DNA of 64,000 bases from Prunus persica (lineage: Eukaryota > Streptophyta > Magnoliopsida > Rosales > Rosaceae), in assembly GCF_000346465.2 (NCBI RefSeq), contig NC_034009.1:21261784-21325783 (forward strand), in the 5' to 3' direction. Each line of letters starts with the position of its first letter. Position 1 is the first letter of the stretch. Positions 22,956 to 34,554 of this stretch are shown one piece after another. A program made the translations under genes and the position numbers. The notes under the pieces were generated by a model. The model was not told where the DNA came from. It did not search any database and saw only the letters and a list, made by a program, of their open reading frames with translations.

Positions 22956-24734
22956 CTACTCACATTCGGAGGACGTAATAACGTTTGAATCCACAACTTC
23001 TTCAATTCTCTCTATAGCTGGTGGTAGTAAATAACGTTCCCCAACGGTGACTTGGATATCCCTTTCGCTAGGTAATGTTAACGATGCAGCCAAATTAGCT
23101 AGTGCATCAGCTTTATCATTTTCCGACCTCGGGATGTGACTAACATGAATGTCTTGAAACTGTGACATGAGATACTTCGCCCTTTCATGGTATGGGATGA
23201 GAGTAGCATTTCTGACTGCATATTGACCATTCAACTGTCTGACGGCCAACTGTGAATCACCATATGCTTGCAAACAATCAATATGCATCTCGAGGGCAAT
23301 TTCAAGGCCAATGATGAGTGCCTCGTATTCTGCCATATTATTCGAACATAAAGCTAGTAAGGAGAATGAGTATGGGATTAAGCCCCCAGATGGCGTGATG
23401 AATACTAATCCTACCCCAGCTCCGTTTCTTCTTGCTGCCCCATCAAAATATAGTTGCCATGTAAGTGCTTCTATTGTGAACACCTCCTCATCAGGCAAAT
23501 CTGCAGGTAACTCCATGTTGTCGGGAGTAGGATGAGCAGCCAAGAAATCAGCAAGAGCTTGCCCTTTGATCGCCTTTTGTGGCACAAATTTTATCTCAAA
23601 CTCAGAGAGGAGGAGTGACCCCTTGGCTATTCGCCCAGAGAGCACAGGCTTAGACATTAAATATCAGAGCGGATCTACCTTGGAAATAAAGATGACTCTA
23701 TGAGAGAGGATGTAGTGTCGTAGTTTCTGGACAGCAAACACTAATGCAAGGCAGACCTTTTCGATAGGGGTGTAATTTTGTTCTGCCCCTACAAGTGTTC
23801 TACTCAAGTAGTAGAGTGCATTTTCCTTTCCATCATCATTGTGTTGAGCGAGCAATGCCCCCAACGAGCGTTCTAACGCTGCAATATACAAGATTAAGGG
23901 CTTCCCTTTAATTGGCGCCATAAGAACTGGCGGATTTAATAGGTATTGTTTAATGCTTTCCAAGGCATTTTGACATGCTTGATCCCATACAAACGGAACA
24001 TCCTTCTTCATGAGCCTCGAGAATGGTTGGCACCTTCTAGAGAGATTTGAGATGAACCGTCGTATATAGGCTAGTCTCCCTTGCAACCCTCGCAACTCCC
24101 TTAAATTTTGAGGGGAAGGCATTTCACGGATTGCCTTGATTTTTGAGGGATCAATTTCAATTCCTCGATGTCGGACAACGAAGCCAAGGAATTTGCCTGA
24201 AGTTACCCCAAATGCATACTTCAAGGGGTTCATTTTCAACTGGTGCTTTCGAAGTCTATCAAAAACTCGTTTTAAGTCACTCAAATGATGTTCCCTTTTC
24301 CTGGTTTTAACCACCAAATCATCATCGTAACACTCAATAGTATTGTGAAGCATGTCATTTAAAATTGTTGTCATAGCTCTTTGGTAAGTTGCCCCAGCAT
24401 TTTTCAACCCAAAAGGCATCACAGTGTAGCAATATATTCCTTTTGGAGTGCGGAAGGTAGTTTTTTCTTGATCCTCTGGAACCATTTTTATTTGGTTGTA
24501 ACCTGAGAATCCATCCATGAACGATAGAGCACCAAAATCGGTTGTTGCATCTACCAATAATTCTGTGATTGGGAGCGGAAACTCATCTTTTGGGCATGCG
24601 TCATTGACATCTCTATAGTCCACGCATATACGCAGTGCCCCAGTTTTTTTTAAGGACTGGAACAATATTGGACAACCAAGTGGGATAGTGGACTTCTCGA
24701 ATAAAACCGGCAGCAATAAGCTTGTCAATCTCAA
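22956..24734 (-). pseudogene. pol: RT, RNase H and Tat-type second RNase H of element E
   Basis: Makes cDNA from the element RNA. RT 24734 to about 24100 with DYRDVNDACPKDEFPLP, MPFGLKNAGATYQR and an active site reading Y-D-D-D (24318-24329), where Tat elements normally have Y-V-D-D; both catalytic aspartates remain. Original RNase H to 23664 (LYYLSRTL, KVCLALVFA). A second RNase H at about 23070-23450 (LYFDGAARRNGAGVG ... NMAEYEAL ... GDSQL ... KADALA) marks the Tat lineage. A TAA at 23658-23660 region and a shift near 24640 break the frame. Confidence 0.92.
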
Positions 24735-26310
24735 TTTCTATTTGGATTGTTAGCTCTGGCTGAAAACGGCATGGCGCTTGCTTCACCCATCGAACCTCGT
24801 TAGGTATCCCAAGTTTGTGAACTGCAACGTTTGGGTCTAACCCTGGCATGTCTTGATAACTCCATGCAAATACGTCTCGGTACTCTTGCAACAGTTGTGT
24901 GTATTCTTCTAACTCTTGCGGCGTTAACGAAGCACTGACAAAGATAGGTTTTGGGTCGTCAACTGTACCAAGATTAATTTCTTGCAGATCATCAATTGTG
25001 GCTTGACCACCCTCCTCCATTTGGGGTGGAGCTGGTTGGACTATGTCAATGAATCCTTTGATATCTTGAGGATCATCATCTTGGTCCACTGCTTCTTTGA
25101 AAGAGGTGCAATTGACTTGGACAAGGTCATCCTTTATTTTCACCCTTTTGACCTTCTCGATCACGGCTTTCTCTTGACTCCTAACCTTCCTTTTCCTTTT
25201 ATTATGGACTTTCCCTTGTTGAGAATTGGAAGGGTTTTCCAAGCGGTGAAAGACTGAGATGCGGGATGGATGTCTGCTCCCTAAGCGTTTGAACACAGAG
25301 ACGCGGAGCGGCCTTATATTCACCTCATCTTCTCTAAACATAGCTTGTTCCATATTAGTGAGTATCTCAGACTTGGAAACTTCCAGCTGTGGCCTTCGAA
25401 GAAACACTTAGGGCACACCACTCTCATTTTGAACTGTGAGGCCAGCATTGCTTTTCTTTGTTTTACGGCCTGTAAGTTTTATCTTTAATGGAGTAAATGT
25501 TGTTTCTGGCAATGATTCTTTTTTGTGAAGAACTATACGTTTACTCAGGCCCTTGTTTTTGCCAAAAGTAGTCGAAATGACCAAATCGTCCCCTGGGATA
25601 GACTGATTGATCTTACGAAGAGGACGAATGTAGCTTGCCGTCATCAGTGACTCCATTGTTTGTTTCGAGGAGCTTGTTTCCTTTTCACTAGGCTCCTTTT
25701 TTGAAGTCTTGACAATTATCTTTGGCTTGGGAGCCTTTGCAGTCGGGATTTCTTCCACTTTTGAGAATGACGTACTACGAGGTTTTAGCTTCACTCAAAT
25801 TACGTTTGAAGGTTTGGGTACTTCTACCTTTTGTGCCTTTCCTGTTTCAACAGTCACTCTTTCCTCCTTATCAACCTTTGATGGCTGTGTGAATGAGATA
25901 CCTGGTGGACTGTAAAATTTCGCATCAGAGTAATTTACCTCTTCGCCTCTGAACGGGTCCATGTCAGCTGAAACGCTCTTGACTTCCCCATCCATCGAGT
26001 ATTTGAAGCACTGGTGAAGTGTGGAAGGGACTACGCCATATGTATGGAGCCATGGGCATCCTAGGAGAACATTGTATGAAGTGTCAGCATCGATCACATG
26101 GAATAGGGCATCTGAATATAGTTCCCCTATTTCCATTTGCAGTGCGATAGAACCCATGGCTTTTTGCCCAAGTTGATTGAACCCTTGAATAGTCAGCATA
26201 GATGGAGATAATTGTCGGGCACTCATCCCTATAGCATGGAGTGTCTTTAAAGGGATAAGATTCACAGCTGAACCACAATCTAACAAGATTCGATTGATGA
26301 TCGTGCCTCC
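24613..26310 (-). pseudogene. pol: Protease and linker to RT of element E
   Basis: Retropepsin-like protease at about 25990-26290: flap/active-site block MLDCGSAVNLIPL, then NVLLGCPWLH. The usual D-S/T-G is D-C-G here. The linker (25407-25794) is Lys/Ser-rich. The N-terminal RT part follows (24640-24960: YRDVFAWSYQDMPGLDP, GFIREVHYPTWLSN) and then shifts frame into the RT proper near 24640. In-frame stops separate the pieces at 25795 and 25408. Confidence 0.85.
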
Positions 26311-26334
26311 AACTTCGCCAGTGACATAAAGAGG

Positions 26335-28428
26335 TCAATTATAGAATTTGGATCCAAGTAAGAAGTCATCTTCACCGAAGGTAATTGCTGCCAGACACGA
26401 TGCACAAAACTTTGAGGTTTCAATTGTGTGGACATCTACTGATTTGAAACATGATTTGTACAAATCCGGGCTCTTTAAAGCCATTACAAGTGCTTCTCTA
26501 AGCTCTCTCGACATTTGTAAAGCGTCATAAACACTTAAAGGAGCGGGGATGCGCTTAAGATGAGCCAAGATATCATACTTAAGTGCATGTGATTGTAAAG
26601 GCTCTTTTGTTTTACTAGTGTCGGGCTTAAGGTCTTTTGCTTTTGAAGAGAACGGTGGAACTTCCCTTGCAATAGCTTTTTCCGACAAGGAGACCTTAAT
26701 CTCTTTCGCCTTTGACTTCTTCTCGGTTTTAAAGGGATCAGCTTCCTCATTTTCTTGTTGTTTATTGGCAGATGGGATGCTCCGACCGGAGCGGAGGTTA
26801 ATCTCATCAACCTCTGTGTCAACCTCATATTCTCCCACATAAATCATATTGCATTGGATAATTTCTTCCTCAACCTCGGATTCACTCGAGAAGAACTCAA
26901 CTGGCAAGAATTCAGTGAGTGTGACAGGGACCCTTGGTGGTTGCTCTTATTCATCCTCTTGAGGGATATGAACCTTCTTTTGCACCTTCTTCTTCTTCCT
27001 TTTATTTTTCAAGGCTGGCATGCCTCGAATCTTGACACCAGGACGAGAAACAGATTTGTGATTGGGTGGGAAATGTTTGGCCATGTGCTTGGCTCTTTTA
27101 ACAAATGTCTTCCACCCCTCAGCAGATTTGTCGGCCGAAGAATCTTCCCATACCTCTAGACTGGGTGCAGTCACAAGCTCATGAAGAGCGGGAATTTGAA
27201 GATCACTAGACCACGGTGCATTTGGATAGGCATGTACAATTGTACCCCCATTGTCAGTATTAATACCTGCAAGTTTCACTCCGTCTAGTGGTGTAGTGGT
27301 AGGTGTGAGCTTTTCCTCTATCATATTTGCCGCAGCTGAATGATGTTGGGGAGAAGAGTCTATCACCAAGCCACCATTGTTGAGGAGCTCTTGAATTTTG
27401 TCTTTCAGGATATAACAATCCTTGAGCGTGATGAGGCGATGATACCGACAATACCTAGGGTCATTTGTCTTGTTAGCCTCAGCAGGACGCTTTGATTCTG
27501 GCAAAGCAATACTATTGGAGGCCAAAAGTTGGTCAAAGATTTCTTCTACATCCTCATCGTCGAAAGAATATTTAACATCTTTGCGCTCTTTAAGAGTAAG
27601 CCTTTTGGGTGGGTCTTTGCTTTGGCTTTTGTCATTTCTCTTTTCTGTTTTGACAAAAGTGGCCAATGACTCTCCTTTTGCACACTTCTTGTCATTTTTC
27701 TTCTCCCCAAATTGAATTTTTTGGGTCGCGGACTTTTGACGAGCAATTTATCTTTCAACATTGCTCGCCTTTGACACCAAGGCATTAAATGATTGGGGTT
27801 CAGCAGTGGCAACAAAAGTCGCAATATCTGGTATGAGGTTGTTGTAGCACATTTGCATGGCTGATTGCTTGGTAATTTTCTCCGGGCATTGAAGATTGAG
27901 GCTCCTCCATCTCATTATGAAGTCATTAGCACTTTCCCCTGGCTTTTGGGTAGTTTGAGCTAGGTCCATGATCGAGACCTTCTTCTTTGAACTGACAAAC
28001 TGTGCCAAAAATGCTTTTTGCATGTCGTCCCATGTCAGAATAGAACCTGGTGGCAGTTGTGTATACCAAGTGAAAGCTGACCCTTTTAGGGATTGGACAA
28101 ATTGACGCACGAGAAGAGCGTCTGACTGAGATGTCTCGCCACATGCTGAGTAACAATGTGCCAAATGTTCATGGGGTGAGCTACTTATGCCATCAAATTT
28201 ATCAAATATAGGCCGTTGATAACGCTTCGGGAATGGTATGGCATCATAGTGAGAAGGGAAAGGTTTTCGATACCCTTGAACAGGAAGTGCTATAGACAAT
28301 TGGAACTCACGAATTCCTTCAGCAATTAACACCTTTATGTCATTTGGGGAAATTGTGCTCGTAGAGCTTTCTGCTTTTTCCTCTTTTGTTTGTTGTTCTT
28401 GGGCGGTCGATTCATTTGTTTTGCCCAT
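26335..28428 (-). pseudogene. gag: gag of element E
   Basis: Capsid and nucleocapsid region in one frame interrupted by stops at 27748, 26947 and 26335. Capsid domain 27748-28428 (QRPIFDKFDGISSSPHEHL, GSAFTWYTQLPPGSI, ANDFIMRWRSLNLQCPE). A zinc-knuckle-like YCRYHRL...DCYILK pattern is at about 27405-27450. A basic tail at 26947-27040 (KNKRKKKKVQKK) fits RNA binding. 26335-26907 is an acidic linker joining to the protease. Confidence 0.88.
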
Positions 28429-28435
28429 GTCTTGC

Positions 28436-29530
28436 TCACCTATGATGTTTTTTCCTCAGCCAAGCGGATAGTAACGCTATTTCCGCGTCTTTTTCTGCCA
28501 ACTTCTGCTGCATTTCCCTTCGCAGGTCTTGCATCATTTCTTGGATTAAAGGTAACTGGTCCTCAGTATTAGAAGTACCAGTCATCATGACTTGCATGCT
28601 TTCCACTCCCTCATGAAGTTTGGCCCCTTGGGATGATATACAATCATTCTCTTGAGTTTGAGATACAGGATCATCATAGAGAGGATTCCATTGCAAATAA
28701 GCATCCAAGGTTGAGCTTAGACTGGATAACTAGGGAATAATCGTCCCAACTATGTTTCGGGATTTAGAACGAGTCAATGGACCCACGTAGGTCCTCGACT
28801 GATCTTGAGGTTTTGGGACTCCCCCTTGTGATACGGGAATTTGATCCCTTGAAACATCAGTTATCTTCACCTTTTTCACGCGTTTCCTTTGTGGATGAGG
28901 TATGTTCACCACCTTCTTTTTTATGACGATGGCTCTGCTTTTACCCTTAGGAGAACATGGGTAAACCTCTTGTAATGTGGATTCCACAACATGGGCTCTA
29001 AGGCTTGATGGAGTTTCGGCCCCTTGGACCTCGACGTTCTTCACGAAGTCGTCCTTCTGACCTTCATCTCTAGCTTCGTTGGTGGAAGTCATCAGAACAG
29101 AATCTGTAGGATATAGGTTGACTGGAATTGATCCAATCATGATTTGGACAAATCGGGAAGTATTTGTTCTCTTGGGAGTCAGCACAGCCAGGGTGGTTAA
29201 GGTGTTCTTGCCCTCAGTCATGATTGGGCTTGTCCCAGAAAGCTGGGATAAGATTGCCTCAATAGACTTCTTTTTTGCTTCTTTCTTTCTTAAAGCACGC
29301 ACAACCCTCTTTCTTCCATTTCGAAGAGCGTTCTTGGACGGAGTTTTCTTCAATTGGGTCTTAACGACCTTAGGAGTGACCTGAGGTCTGGCCCTCTGAA
29401 TGGGCTTTGGCACAGTGCACTTGATGAGGCTCTCACCAACAATGAAAGTCTTTTTGAACCCTACTCGTTTGGTGCACGCATTCTTGGTAGTTTCAATTTT
29501 GTGGAAGAAAATCGTTACTTGTGGTGCCAT
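28436..29530 (-). pseudogene. ORF1 upstream of gag in element E
   Basis: Start at ATG 29530 (MAPQVTIFF). Very basic (KKTPSKNALRNGRKRVVRALRKKEAKKKS) with a Lys/Arg-rich C-terminal half, a TAG at 28730-28732, then in the same frame a short coiled-coil part (QEMMQDLRREMQQKLAEKD) to 28436, where a frameshift leads into gag. Extra ORFs before gag are known in Tat/Ogre elements; their function is not established. Confidence 0.65.
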
Positions 29531-29615
29531 CGTATCTGGTTTTTTAACCTGTGAAAAACACAAATAAATAAAACAAACATTAGTCACTTTATGATTGGAG
29601 ATGAAAAGGTAAATG

Positions 29616-29634
29616 GGTCCCACTGGGCGTGCCA
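29616..29634 (-). other. Primer-binding site of element E
   Basis: On the - strand TGGCACGCCCAGTGGGACC, seven bases inside the 5' LTR. Element G has nearly the same site (62353-62370). I cannot assign the primer tRNA with confidence. Confidence 0.75.
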
Positions 29635-29641
29635 AAAATTA

Positions 29642-32205
29642 TATTGAAGGAAAATTGTGATCTTCCTAATATAATTTCACCACCACTAATTAAATAATGG
29701 GGTTTTATTATTTTAGGTTCGACCCATTCGAGACGCAACTCTCTTAATTACAATCCCTTGCTTCAAGGGAAAACCCTTTGATTCCATCATAAAGAAACAG
29801 AACGTGTGTGTTTGATTTTGCAGCTGCTCCCAAGTCCAACCTCAGGATGCCTACATATCCCTTACGGGAATCAAGCCACTCGTAGTTCAAAGATTCATGA
29901 TGAATAAATGACTCATCGCAAAACGAAGAATTTGAATGAGTTTGATTGAGGAGTGTTTGAGTGAATTTAGCTGAATAAACCAGGGATTCGATATGGAAAT
30001 ATGTTTGGGATGGTTGCATCTAGATTGAATCTCTAGATTGCCTACGTACCCTTTTAAAGGGATCAAACCAACGTAGTTCGAAGGTTTAGAAATTAATGGG
30101 TAAGTGTGGCCCAATAATTTAGAGTTGGTGTCTTTGAGACGATTTGAAGATTTTAATAGGTAGATGACCTATGGGAAAAATTGGAAATTAATGGGTATGT
30201 ATGGCCCAATAATTTAGAATTTGTATAGTTTTGATAATTTGGGGATTTTCATAGGTAGGTGACCTATGGGAAAATTTTTGAAATTAACGGGTAAGTGTGG
30301 CCCATTAATTGAGAATTTGTGTTTGAGATATTTGAATTTAATCTCATTGGAATTTTCATGAGTGGATGACCCATGGGAAAAATTTGGATGGTTTTGTACC
30401 ACTTTTCTTTTTGTCAATGTCCTAGAAAATTAATGAGCAATTTTGATTAACCCACTAATTTTCTAAAGTTGACATTTGCACTTGGACCCAAATATGGCTA
30501 TGAGGATTTTTATAATTGATCCATAAACCATATAATAGGGAATTTGGGCCTCTGTAAATTTAATGGGTAATTATTTAAATTACCCATTAATTACTATTGG
30601 CTTTTGAGAGTTAATAGACAATTATTTTTAATAGCCCATTATTCTATTTTGAGCCTTTGATACTTTGACTGACCCATGAATAGAAATTGGTTCACAACTG
30701 TGATCTTTGTGACAAAAGGGACCAGCGTGCAGCTCCTTCTTTAAGTGGATCACCTCCTTTTGTCTTACTTGTACTTTCATTTTGATTGTTTGCAAACAAT
30801 AACAATCAACAGAGAAGGAACTCAAGGCATGGCACGTGGCCTTTTCAAAGCCTTGTTTCTTTTCCTCTTTTTAATTACTCATGTTTTCTTTTGTCAGTTA
30901 GCCCATGAGCATGGAGCCCAGAAAAACTTTGGTCCATCAGGCGATTAAAACAACCTGATAGCTATCCAACTCTTTATAGAGTTTGTTTCCAAGTAAAGTC
31001 AAACCTTGTAGTCTCATCTTTATCTGGAATACTTGTGATCAGTCCGAATGAAGTGCAAACATTGTTACTGCTCAGTCTTTGAAGAAAATACACGAAGTCA
31101 CAATCTATACACAGCCTTTGCAAACAAAAAGAGAAAGCCAGAAGAAAAAAACTGCCGCAACACATCAAAGAGGTTTCAGACTTTTTTTGTCTTTTTCCTC
31201 TTTTTTTCTCTGCAACACATCAAGAGGTTTTCAGATTTGTTTTTTTTTTGTCTTTTTCCTCTTTTTTTTTCCTTGCAAACCATGGTCCTTGTGCCCTTGT
31301 TTTGCTTTTCTTCCAAACTTCAACAAAGTGGCGTTAGCCACCTTCTTCTCTCTTTTTTTTTTTTTTTTTTTTAATGTTTTGACTTTTCTTCTTCTTTTTG
31401 ATGACTGAAGCAAACCCCTCTTTTTTGTTTTATTTGTTTGTTGTTGTTGCCACACCAAGCCAAGAATTCAAGACGTGGCTACAAGTCTATCTTTCTTTTT
31501 TTCTTAGTATGTTGTGTCTGTACGCAAACAACACCAAACCCTCTTCCCAAAACGGAGCTGCTTTCCTCCTTTTTTTTTTTTTTGTTTGTTTGTTGTGATT
31601 GGGTGCCTAACAACCACAGGACAAGAGGATCTTCCAAGAGAATTCAGTTTATGAGTTTGACACTCAAAAATGGATTTAGTTTATGGGTTTTGTACCCAAG
31701 CATGGCGGTTCGCTCTGGAGAGCATGAAGATTTGCTCAGCAGAGCATGGAGATTCGCTCGGCAGAGCATTATCAATTTGTGGGTTGCCACCCAATATGGA
31801 TTGCCATCCATTTATTTTATTTGCGGGTTGCCACCCATGATGGATTGATAATCCATATAATTTGGTTTGTGGGTTGCCACCCAACGAGAATTAATTGACA
31901 GAATCCATATACCTGTGAAAATGTCTTCTCTTGTATTTGTGCTACTCCAATTTTTCTCCTGCAGCAGTTTTCTTCTTCTGTCCCTTTTCTCCTTCTTCCT
32001 TTTTTTTTTTTCCTCTTTTTCCTTTTTAGTGCAGAATATTTATACTGAAAACTGAATAATCAGCTCCCCCAAAAATAGGAGCCACTAAACTCTCTTAAAC
32101 GTTTTCATTGGTTTAGACCCCCACCTTTTTCCAAACTTCCCCCCACCTATCCAATCCCACGTTCCAATATTTTTGTGATTTTTGTGATTTTTTTTTATTC
32201 CAACA
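29642..32205 (-). repeat. 5' LTR of element E
   Basis: 2564 bp, partner of 15480-17932. TATA box (TATAAATA, - strand) at 32037-32044. The element-proximal end carries TA instead of TG (29642-29643), one change from the canonical terminus. It has an extra near-duplicate of CTGCAACACATCAAGAGG at 31208-31260 that the 3' LTR lacks. Confidence 0.95.
32037..32044 (-). promoter_or_regulatory. TATA box in 5' LTR of E
   Basis: TATAAATA on the - strand, conserved in the other LTR at 17764-17771, in the promoter-proximal part of the LTR. Confidence 0.55.
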
Positions 32206-32581
32206 ATGGGCTAGGGCTCCATTAGATGAGCACAAGGGTGCATGCGTCAAGTGTGGTTGCAGAGGAGGGAATGTTCGGATTTGTTCCAAAATGGCGCCGT
32301 CGCTTGGTCCTTGAGGTGGCAAGGTGGAGGAGGGCACTGGGCCATGGCTTGGTGGGGTAGCGAGTGGTGCGGCAATTCCAGCAGCTATTTGGTGGTTCAT
32401 GGGGGTGATTTACGGCTGCGAGGAGCTGTCCAAATGGTTTGATGGCTGTCCGGTTGTTACAACAGCTGTTTGGAGAGGTTGTGGGGCCTCCGGAGGTGGT
32501 TGGATGACATGGCAGCGGTGGAAGCTGCTGCAAAATGCTGGCAGCAGCTGTACCTTGTGGTGGCAGCAAGGTTTCGGCCAT
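32206..32581 (-). pseudogene. gag: gag leader of element F (part 1, right of E)
   Basis: Start ATG 32581 (MAETLLPPQG), about 110 bases after the primer-like site. Pro/Gln/Cys-rich, low-similarity N-terminal gag part, ending at a TAA at 32222 just before the E insertion point. The continuation is at 14230-15479. Confidence 0.55.
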
Positions 32582-32686
32582 TCCGGAGTGCACCGTCACG
32601 GTGGTTTTGCTCCTAGGGCGGTTGTTTGGAAGGCTTCGGTGGATTGAAAAATGGATTTGGAGCACACTTTGTGTATTATTTTGCGC

Positions 32687-32704
32687 TCTCAATGAAAGCA
32701 CCAA
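32687..32704 (-). other. Primer-binding site of element F
   Basis: TGGTGCTTTCATTGAGAG on the - strand, two bases inside the LTR end at 32707. I recall this motif from plant Tat-type elements; the primer tRNA is unassigned. Confidence 0.6.
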
Positions 32705-33177
32705 TTTGTGGGAGCAATTTTCGCCCCACGGAAATATTCGTCTTAGATTCCGTCTTCCTCTTTGTTGTCTCTTTCTCCCTGCAAAATAAATCGGAATAAG
32801 TGGACCACACCTAGGGGGTGTTGGCCAAAGTCCCTCCGATGCCTAAGTTAGTTCAAGTGTTTGTAGGAAAACAATAGCTAACTAAAAGGGTATGGAGATG
32901 TATGTATGGTGTCAACCAGGTGGCCGGAGCTGTGTGTGGTAGCCGGAGTCTTGTGTGAGAGGGAAAAAGAGTTATGGCGGCCAGGGTTTTGGAGATAGAA
33001 GTTCTGCAGTATTTGGAAACAGAAGTTTAGACGTAGGTTTAGAATTACCTCAAGCATTGGTGTAGCCATGTATTTATAGGAACCTCGGAGGCTAGGGTTT
33101 CGGAAGAATAATTCCACAAATGGAAATGAATTATTCTTCTCCAATTTGGAGAGATTGACGTAATTAGGGATTTGATT

Positions 33178-33213
33178 TAATTAGGGATTTGATTTAAATC
33201 AAATCCCTAATTA
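33178..33213. repeat. 36-bp perfect palindrome in LTR of F
   Basis: The arms read TAATTAGGGATTTGATTT and its reverse complement with no spacer. The left arm is also tandemly duplicated just upstream (from about 33162). Confidence 0.9.
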
Positions 33214-33913
33214 GGGTAAGAATAGAATAATTGTCAATTGAATCAAATAACTCCCAATTATGCCAAATAATCCCCAAATGGAAGGAAATATTTGACCTAA
33301 GGTTTGGCTAAAATTCGGTTCCCATAGTATCTACTTAGAATAAAGCATACAAGAGCTATTAAGCTCCTTGAGAATATGATAATCACACAAGTCGTAGAAC
33401 ATGGTATCTGTCCTAGTCAACCCCCATTAACCCCTTGAATGATTCTTAGGCCATTCATGTATTGCTTGTGAAAGGAGAGTAGAATTTGTGAATCTAAACC
33501 CCTTCCCAACATGTGCTAGATGCATAAAATCCTAGTTAGCTACTCCAAGAAAACATACATCAAGGACATAATAAACTGGATGTTAACAACTTGATAATGA
33601 ACGCAAGGAATTCAATTAACTATGAAATCATCCATAACATTGAATATTCATGACTAGGGCTTCATCCTAAGCCCTAACTAAATGGATTAGTTAGACGTAA
33701 CTATGAATACAGAAAAGAAGAAATACATAGATAGAATAAAGAGAAGAGAAGAACTAGATGATGGCAGCAAGGTAGTTCCCAGGACATCTTTAAGCTCTCC
33801 CTCCTTTGCAACTAGCTCTCTTCTCTCTTTGCGATGGAGATGGAATCTGAATGTGTGTATGAGTAATGGATGAAATGAATGTTTGTGTATCCTTGAATGA
33901 GAGTGCAGCTCTC

Positions 33914-33921
33914 TATTTATA
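33914..33921 (-). promoter_or_regulatory. TATA box in 5' LTR of F
   Basis: CTATAAATAGAGAG on the - strand, a near-consensus plant TATA box in the middle of the LTR. Confidence 0.6.
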
Positions 33922-34536
33922 GAGTGCCAAATTCGTCCTCCCTTTTGGTTGGTGAAGCACACATCTCTTAGCTGCTGCCCAACTCCCTTAGCTGCCCAAT
34001 AAATGCCTTGGGTGGACTATTCTTGGTCTCTTCATGGCAAGCTTGATTTTTGTTCATCTTTCTGAGTTCCCAAACTGATTTTTCTCCCATGTGTGGTTGC
34101 TCTTATGTGTAGCACATGGCTGTAGGGATGTAGCCACATTAAATGTGATGGCAGCCAACTATGAATTTTCCATGAAATTGGTTGAGTCTTTGACGTGCTA
34201 AGGACTCCAGATTTATCCAATTGGACTGAAATTTGGATATGTTATAATAGACACCCATTGAAACAATGTATATCTAGGATGTCTCCTCATCTGACCTGTG
34301 TAAGTTGCTGAAATGAGGCCTGCAAGATGGCCTACGAAACTGGACTGACAAGGAGTGTGGCCCAAATTGGGATTGTCTTTAAGCTCATATTGCTCTTATC
34401 CCAATCAGCCCTTAACAGACATGGATTGCATCAAATATGATCTCTTGCTGTCTTAACTTACAAAAGAAACAAAAAGAGGTAAGTGACTCAAAATAAAGAG
34501 AAGGCATGCAAATGTACGGAATTATGAACTTATCAA

Positions 34537-34554
34537 TGGAGTGGTTTGTGTATT
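34537..34554. repeat. Satellite fragment left of solo LTR D
   Basis: AATGGAGTGGTTTGTGTAT matches the satellite monomer and joins, after removing D and one TGTAT, to the satellite at 37131. Confidence 0.7.

Larger units (their letters stand above)
15480..32205 (-). mobile_element. Element E: Tat-lineage LTR retrotransposon with antisense PMD gene
   Basis: 16.7-kb element on the - strand, inserted in the gag of F. The flanking ATGGG at 15475-15479 and 32206-32210 is an exact 5-bp target duplication. From its 5' end (right to left): 5' LTR 29642-32205, primer site, ORF1/gag, protease, RT, RNase H with a second (Tat-type) RNase H, integrase, a repeat-rich spacer, an antisense plant-mobile-domain gene, polypurine tract, 3' LTR 15480-17932. 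The presence of the second RNase H and an extra ORF before gag are known Tat/Ogre traits. All frames are interrupted, so it is dead in sequence. Confidence 0.95.
32707..34536 (-). repeat. 5' LTR of element F
   Basis: 1830 bp. On the - strand TGATAAGTTC ... GCTCCCACA, ending directly before the primer site. A strong TATA box (TATAAATAGAGAG) is at 33914-33921 and another TATAAATA at about 33071. A 36-bp perfect palindrome sits at 33178-33213. No second copy of this LTR is in the window, so its 3' end is lost. The right end lies against a satellite fragment. Confidence 0.8.

Noticed and set aside
29530..29635. Protein start upstream at 29635 (MARPVGP...)
   Set aside because: Those residues are a translation of the primer-binding site; the ATG at 29530 is a better start.
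32222..32790. + strand Trp/Gly-rich open frames
   Set aside because: Shadow of the - strand gag leader and LTR of F.
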